Source: Mikania micrantha
Taxonomy: Eukaryota > Streptophyta > Magnoliopsida > Asterales > Asteraceae
NCBI GenBank assembly: GCA_009363875.1
Contig: CM018685.1
Location: 64,336,593-64,400,592 of the forward strand
Length of the DNA stretch: 64,000 nt
Direction of reading: 5' to 3'
The translations under genes and the position numbers were made by a program. Position 1 is the first letter of the stretch, and every line of letters starts with the position of its first letter. A model generated the notes under the pieces. The model was not told the DNA's origin, ran no database searches, and saw nothing but the letters and a program-made list of their open reading frames with translations. Of the stretch, positions 58,862-64,000 are shown one piece after another.

Positions 58862-59373
58862 AGGGACTTATTCCATTGAGAACCACTAAATATGAAAGAA
58901 CCAAAGGAACTAATTTTGAACCATATGTTATTATGGGTATAAAAGTAATTTAACTTTAAAGTATAAGAAGTTACTATTTTACCCTTTTAAATAACCACTC
59001 TATGTACAAAACTTAAAGCATAATGTACAAGTGTATTATGCAGTTCTCAAGTTCCTAATAGAGTAAACTTCTCTTTTGCTCCCTGTGTTTGACAAAGTAA
59101 CCATTTTCATCCAAATTTTGAAATTTTGCAATTTTCCTCCATTAGTTTCAGAAAATTAACCATTTTAGTCCCTGTGGTTTGACAAAAGTAACCATTTTCA
59201 TCCAAAGTTTAAATGGACTTTGGATGAAAATGGTTAATTTTCTGAAACTAATGGAGGAAAATTGCAAAATTTCAAAATTTGGATGAAAATGGTTACTTTT
59301 GTCAAACCACAGGGAGCAAAAGAGAAGTTTACTCTTCCTAATATAAAAGTGGTTCTTAATGGAATATCTCCCT
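58862..59373. mobile_element. MITE between (TA)n tracts, host of a nested MITE
   Basis: The ends AGGGACTTATTCCATTGAGA and, reversed, AGGGAGATATTCCATTAAGA are inverted repeats, with (TA)n on both sides. It is split by the element at 59061-59334. Confidence 0.88.
59061..59334. mobile_element. Mutator-type foldback MITE nested in the previous MITE
   Basis: GAGTAAACTTCTC at the left pairs with GAGAAGTTTACTC at the right, and the arms (about 105 bp each) are almost perfect reverse complements. TTCCTAATA flanks both sides (59052-59060 and 59335-59343), a perfect 9-bp duplication. The loop holds a further unit with GTTTGACAAAAGTAACC. Confidence 0.95.
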
Positions 59374-59695
59374 ATATATATATATATATATATTTCGATC
59401 TCTAGAACCAATTTGTTGTAACTTTATAAATCTCTTTTAAGTACACATGAGTAACGTACATAATGAAATTCGTAAACACAACGCACCTTGCGATTTCGCT
59501 TTTGACTATTCTTATACTTTTTCCTATTAGTATTTTTTTTTTCTTAAATTTATATAATATTGTTGTTTGTCTACATTTTAATCTTTAAAACTGATCAGTC
59601 ATGACTTCATATGTTTCTTTTAAGTTTACCATCATGTGGCAGACGTACGAATCTTAATCGTATCACCACGTTGCAACATACGAATTCTAATCATA

Positions 59696-59728
59696 CCGCC
59701 CGCCGCAACGCGCGGTTAGCTTTTCTAG
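59696..59728 (+). mobile_element. Helitron-like 3' terminus
   Basis: CCGCCCGCCGCAACGCGCGG hairpin region, then ten bases and CTAG followed by T. The clearest of the three such ends here. Confidence 0.65.
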
Positions 59729-60247
59729 TTAAGAGTTAATTCTTGACTTTTGAAAATTGATTTTAGTTGACACAGGCAGTAAAGAGTTGAAAACTTGAAA
59801 TACTTCTTTTGCTATTTATAACCATGTTGAAAATGGTATAAAAGTTTTTTTTTTTATTTTAAGTTGATTTTATTTATACATTTTAAATCATATGATTGTA
59901 ATGGTATTCTTTCTAAAATGGCTAATTATTCAAGTTATTTAGTAGCCATTGATTAGTTTTAGAGAGTTTGGATGCTCGTTATTTCAAAAAATAAAAATAA
60001 AAATCCATATTATAACAGGGGAACAAGGTTAATTTCTATCCGTACAGTCAATTTCTATTATAACAGTCAATTTTTCAAGTTAATTATAGTTGTAGTTTTT
60101 ATAATTTTAACTTCAAACAATAGTGTTTTAGAAGAAGATTGTTCACGTTAAAGTACTTTTTCTTTCATCATGTAGCAAATAAAAAAAACTTATGATAAAT
60201 TAAATAAAAGTGTATTTTTCTAAGTTTAAGACATTTTAACTACAACT

Positions 60248-60830
60248 AGGGATAACAATGAAACCCAAACCAGAAACTAAAAGGGAGGGAAGGAACTGAC
60301 TTTTTCTAACTCGGAATGAATTGGAAGTGCGAGATGCACTAATCGGAAAGAGACTCTCTTTTGACCTGACTTTAGAGACGAGAATGCAATGAAGTAATCA
60401 AATTTGAGGTTGTGATGTGATTATCTTTGATTTTTTCAGCGGGTATGCGATTTGGTGATATACCATTTACCCGATTATATACCCGACATAATTTTTTTAA
60501 TTTATTATAAGTTCAATATGTATCTAGTGTCTTCTCACATTCCTCACCCTCTTATAGCCTAGTTCTTTTCTTAAACTAAAATCGTTTTAATTCTTCTTAT
60601 GTCATACCTTATATATACCCAACGTGTGTTTGGGTCGGGCTTATCCTGCAGATATTTTAAATAAACTAATGATATCTTAAACCATTAACTTGTAGGTACA
60701 CCGTACACCCAATACGTGTAGGAAAATATCCGACGAATGTTAGGCCGGGTTTAGGACAATGTTTAGTGTTTAGTAAATAGCTATGAGGTTTTGTTTACCC
60801 AAACCCAACCCATTGCCATTTGTAACGACA
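60248..60830. mobile_element. Probable MITE with AACCCAAACC ends
   Basis: Left AGGGATAACAATGAAACCC and right ACCCATTGCCATTTGTAACGA point inward as a weak inverted pair resembling hAT MITEs with GGCAATGGGT ends. Boundaries are approximate. Confidence 0.45.
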
Positions 60831-60979
60831 CCCTAAGTTGACTTCTTCATGATTGACTTAATTTACTTGGATTCGTATTTATTTATAACTAATAAAAATC
60901 GAGCATGGTGTCATCTTACTATACCACATTCCATGCGTTGCCAATAAAAGACCCCGAGGAAATGTTTGCGATCGCATGT

Positions 60980-61250
60980 AGGGGTGTTTAAAAAATCCGA
61001 AATCCGAATCGTATCCGAAACCCAAAAAATCCGATCCGAATTAAAGATTCGGATATTCGGATATATTCGGATAGGATATCCGTTTTCCAAATTCGGATCG
61101 GATATAAGATATCCAAAATCCTCTTTATTCGGATCGGATATCCGAATTCAACCCGAATAAACCCTGTTTATTCGGGTTGTTCGGATTATTCGGATAAGAA
61201 AATAGGTTTGTTCGGGTTTTTCGGATAGATTCGGATCGGGTTATTCACAT
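60980..61250. mobile_element. CGGAT-rich MITE remnant
   Basis: It starts AGGGGTGTTTAAAAAATCCG, followed by dense ATCCGAA/TTCGGAT words on both strands. The matching right terminus is absent, so it is truncated. The short plus-strand ORF here is repeat-derived. Confidence 0.6.
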
Positions 61251-61545
61251 GTATCATTTGGAGCAAGGTTATATACAGGAACAGTTAATCAACTGTACGG
61301 TTTCGGGTTTTCTCCTCGAAAAAGCTCGATTTTGTAGTATTTCGTCGGTAAATTTTATAGGTGTTGAGTCCGGTCTCCTCCGTTTTTCTTCCTAAAAATC
61401 CTCCGGCCCCTCGGAGTGTTCTTTCTAACAGAATTGGTGCAAAAAAATCTAGTGCCAAAGCCACGAGAGGTGATCTGTTGAATTTTTATGGCTACTTAAA
61501 GCTGAAAAAAGATTTGTAACCAACTGAAAAGAATTTTAAAAAATT

Positions 61546-61631
61546 TCCGACCTGCCGGATTCGAACCAGCGACCTAAGGATAGCCATGTTCACACTACAG
61601 TCCTCCGCTCTACCAACTGAGCTAAGGTCGG
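61546..61631 (-). tRNA. tRNA-Tyr (GUA) with 13-nt intron
   Basis: On the minus strand: acceptor CCGACCT pairing with AGGTCGG, D arm with TAGCTCAGTTGGTAGAGC, anticodon stem GGA...TCC with loop containing GTA, and T arm with GGTTCGAATCC. A 13-nt intron follows the G after the anticodon, as in plant nuclear tRNA-Tyr genes; 86 bp minus 13 gives the normal 73. A T6 run a few bases downstream on the minus strand is a Pol III terminator. A and B boxes are intact. Confidence 0.97.
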
Positions 61632-61754
61632 ATTGTTGTTTTACGTTAGAAACTTAAGTTTAAAATTACTGCAGAAGAATAATGAGATTTGCCAAAATAC
61701 GGATAATTAGTTTGATTTTTTTTTCAGGGATGGTTTATATTTGATGACCATGGA

Positions 61755-62264
61755 TAGGCCTGTAAATGAACCGAACGGTTTATGGACTGTTCGCTAACTG
61801 CTTGGCGAGAAGTTTGTTTATGTTCGTTTATTTAATAAATGAACGAGCACGGATATGAGCACACCTAATGTTCGTTTATTTATGTTCTTGAAATGTTCAG
61901 TTATGTTCGTTTATTTATGTTCTTTAATGTTCGTTAACTATTTAATGTCAGATTAGGTTTCGGTTAACTATCTAATTTACGAATGATATGTATTTACATT
62001 TAATTGACTTGTCATTTGTGTTCGTTTATATTTGTTCAACAGTGTTCATGTTCTTTTATAATTGTTCAATAGTGTTAAATAATGTTCATTTATTTTGTTT
62101 TGTTTGTGTTCATTTATATTCATGAATAGTTCGTTTAATTTAATAAAGAACGAACACAAACGAACATGAACATATTCATTTTCTTGATAAACGAAAACGG
62201 ACACAAAAATCATGTTCGTTAAATGTGTTCATTTTCGTGTTCGTTCGGTTCGTTTACAGGCCTA
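61755..62264. mobile_element. hAT-like MITE of the GAACGAAC family, copy 2
   Basis: The 22-bp terminal inverted repeats differ at one base (TAGGCCTGTAAATGAACC at the left; reversed right end TAGGCCTGTAAACGAACC). The sub-terminal regions are full of TTCGTTTA/ATGTTCG words. No clear 8-bp duplication is visible. Confidence 0.85.
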
Positions 62265-62269
62265 ACTAT

Positions 62270-63360
62270 GAAAGTAAGTAGTAACAGTTTTATTTGTTAA
62301 ATTTAAGGATCCTGTTATAAGTTATCTTTTAATAAATTCTTTTTGTATTTCTAAAAATAAACCAACTTTTATAAGAAAAACTACGAAAAGTAAGTTTGTA
62401 TTTTCGATTGATTTTATTAACTCACTTTTAGATAAAATAGGCTGCTTTTCATTTCTGAACAAAGTTAATAAGCAAGATGTAATTTTTCAATGTAAGTTAC
62501 TTTTTCTGTCTAGATAGTTGAAGTTATTTATTTATTTATTTATTTATTTTGTTTGATAGAATGTGATTATAAATGTAGGTTCGACTCAATTATAATATGG
62601 CTGAAGGCATTTGTCATTTTATTTAGTCATATTCGTTAACCAAATTAACCGATCCATATAAGGAATTTGTATGTATGCTTAAATTCATACATGTGCGCGC
62701 AAATACACGTGTGCGTATACATATGCTTAAGTATATATTTTTGTACATTTTAACGAATATTTAGAAGGGAAATAAAGAAATGTTTTTTATTTTTTCTTTT
62801 TCATTGCACCGGTATGTATAAACTCATGTATTACATGAGTTGAATAAATATAATATGTTATAAGAAATATTTTTTCTATAAAGATTTGTATGTGTGATAA
62901 CATGAATATTGATAAAATAACAAACAATGAATATTTAAAAATAATAAACTACAAATAATAAAATTCAAAAAATTATTAAATTATATTTTAATATATTATA
63001 TAATTGAAAATTTTCTTACGATTTATTAAGTATTAATAATGTTTATAATAAGATGCATATATTTAATATTTAATTGTATGATTTTATTATTTGAAATCAT
63101 TAATATTTAATTTATTTAATATAAAACATGCATGTACTCTATCTATTCTTTTTATTAAAATAAGGATATGATTTTTATAAAACCTTAACAAATAACAAGC
63201 TATCAGTTCTAAAAAAGGGTGCATTTTATATTTTTATTATTTATTTTAAATATATTTTTAATGCAAATATTACGGCAAAAAACAAAAAAAGTTTGTTGGT
63301 GACGTAATAAAAGTGGAACTTGAATGAGTGGCACACTCTAAGCAATGCGCTTCCCGCCCA
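62270..63360. other. AT-rich spacer
   Basis: Holds a (TTTA)n microsatellite at about 62522-62550 and otherwise AT-rich sequence with no gene or structured repeat that could be supported. Confidence 0.6.
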
Positions 63361-63492
63361 GTAAAGCAAAAGCAGTTTCAGTTTCAGTTTCATACGAAAG
63401 GAAACGAAACGCTGCCGTTTCATTCCCTCAACCATACCCTTCTCTTTCACTCTTTTCCGTTTTGCTTTCATCATCCCCTGTTTCAACCTGTT

Positions 63493-63500
63493 TATATATA
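63493..63500 (+). promoter_or_regulatory. TATA box of the carboxypeptidase-like gene
   Basis: TATATATA lies 63 nt before the ATG in a CT-rich region typical of a plant core promoter and short leader. The transcription start is not visible directly. Confidence 0.6.
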
Positions 63501-63562
63501 ATCACCGATTGATTCTTCAATTCTTCAAATCTGTTTGAATATATTGAAATTGTTCTTCAAAA

Positions 63563-63885
63563 ATGGAGAATTCGATGCTTTTTTTACCTCTTATTGTTCT
63601 GCTTATTGCTCCGATTGCTTCGACAACGAAGATTGGTGTGGAAAACGCTAGTTTTCCATCAAATCTAGCGAAGAAGATGATCAGGGATTTCAATTTGTTT
63701 CCGGAACGATCGATTAACATTTTGGAGGATGAAAATGGTGGTTTGCGATCGTCGAGTATTGGGGAGAAGAAGCTAGTTGAAAAGCGTTTTGTGTTTCCCA
63801 ATTTTGTCGATACAAGTAGAGCCTCTGTCGAAGATTTAGGTCATCACGCTGGTTATTATCAGATTGAACACTCTTATGCTGCTCG
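63563..63885 (+). CDS. Serine carboxypeptidase-like protein, exon 1 (partial gene)
   Basis: From ATG 63563 the protein starts with a hydrophobic signal peptide (about residues 1-22), then a propeptide-like stretch with K-K-M-I-R-D-F-N-L-F-P and E-K-R-F-V-F-P-N-F, then S-V-E-D-L-G-H-H-A-G-Y-Y and H-S-Y-A-A-R, the conserved start of plant S10 carboxypeptidases of the SCPL47-49 type. The exon ends at G-C-T-C-G before GTATGATC, in the Arg codon usual for this splice site. Catalytic Ser, Asp and His lie in later exons outside the window. The protein is expected in the secretory pathway or vacuole. Confidence 0.87.
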
Positions 63886-64000
63886 GTATGATCTGGAAGC
63901 CTCAAATTTTTTTATTTATTTTTTTTGGTCTGGTTGGTTAATTTTTTTGAGTTTATGATTATGCTTGGCTGAAGTTATCCTCGGGAAAGTGAAATTGAAA

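Noticed and set aside
59148..59411. Minus-strand 87-codon ORF
   Set aside because: Lies across the hairpin arm of a MITE and a (TA)n tract; no coding features.
60966..61160. 64-codon ORF rich in Arg/Ile/Ser
   Set aside because: Encoded by CGGAT/ATCCGAA repeats of a MITE remnant.
1..64000. CRISPR arrays, bacterial operons or phage modules
   Set aside because: Direct repeats here are LTRs, MITEs and microsatellites; intron structure and element types are plant nuclear.

Overview
This window is plant nuclear DNA, most likely from a eudicot with a large, repeat-rich genome. The evidence is the spliceosomal introns, plant-type pectate lyase and serine carboxypeptidase-like genes, a tRNA-Tyr with a short intron, and dense Ty3/gypsy and Ty1/copia LTR retrotransposons, hAT- and Mutator-type MITEs and Helitron-like ends. 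An ARID-domain ORF inside a short LTR element suggests Asteraceae to me, but that is inference. Only three loci look like ordinary host genes, all in the right-hand 13 kb: a five-exon pectate lyase (51212-56627, +), a tRNA-Tyr(GUA) (61546-61631, -) and the first exon of a serine carboxypeptidase-like gene cut by the window end (63563-63885, +).

Layout. 1-10480 is a very young Ty3/gypsy chromovirus (Tekay/Del-type), with its 5' LTR cut by the window start. It sits inside an older gypsy gag on the opposite strand. 11512-12402 is a large palindromic element. 12590-31120 is a diverged tandem segmental duplication, unit A (12590-22846) and unit B (23172-31120), carrying the same decayed gene fragments. 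The units were invaded independently. A received a 2.07-kb LTR element with an ARID-domain ORF (20249-22316) and contains a 260-bp-armed inverted repeat. B received a rearranged Reina-like chromovirus (25442-30190), whose integrase is split by a complete 1.9-kb non-autonomous LTR element (26047-27955). That small element has one 441-codon ORF filling its interior. A Mutator-type foldback MITE sits between the units.

31120-34400 holds a hAT MITE, a long inverted repeat, a Helitron-like 3' end and a copia gag fragment. 34411-44638 holds two related, decayed Ty1/copia elements on the minus strand. The first is split by a gag-only LTR element (35605-37746) and a MITE (38893-39387). 44640-50450 is gene-free and MITE-rich, with a chain of four MITEs joined through short (TA)n tracts and a recent 525-bp tandem duplication. 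The pectate lyase is preceded by a partial duplicate of its own promoter and start codon, into which a hAT MITE has inserted. 56630-63400 is AT-rich spacer with nested MITEs, two Helitron-like ends and the tRNA gene.

The notable content is in the retroelements rather than in host pathways. Two compact LTR elements carry long non-retroviral ORFs. The first element has an extra acidic ORF, a tRNA-like module in its LTR and a doubled polypurine tract. Several long hairpins could feed small-RNA silencing. All functional statements rest on reading the sequence and on family knowledge; no database search or alignment program was run.
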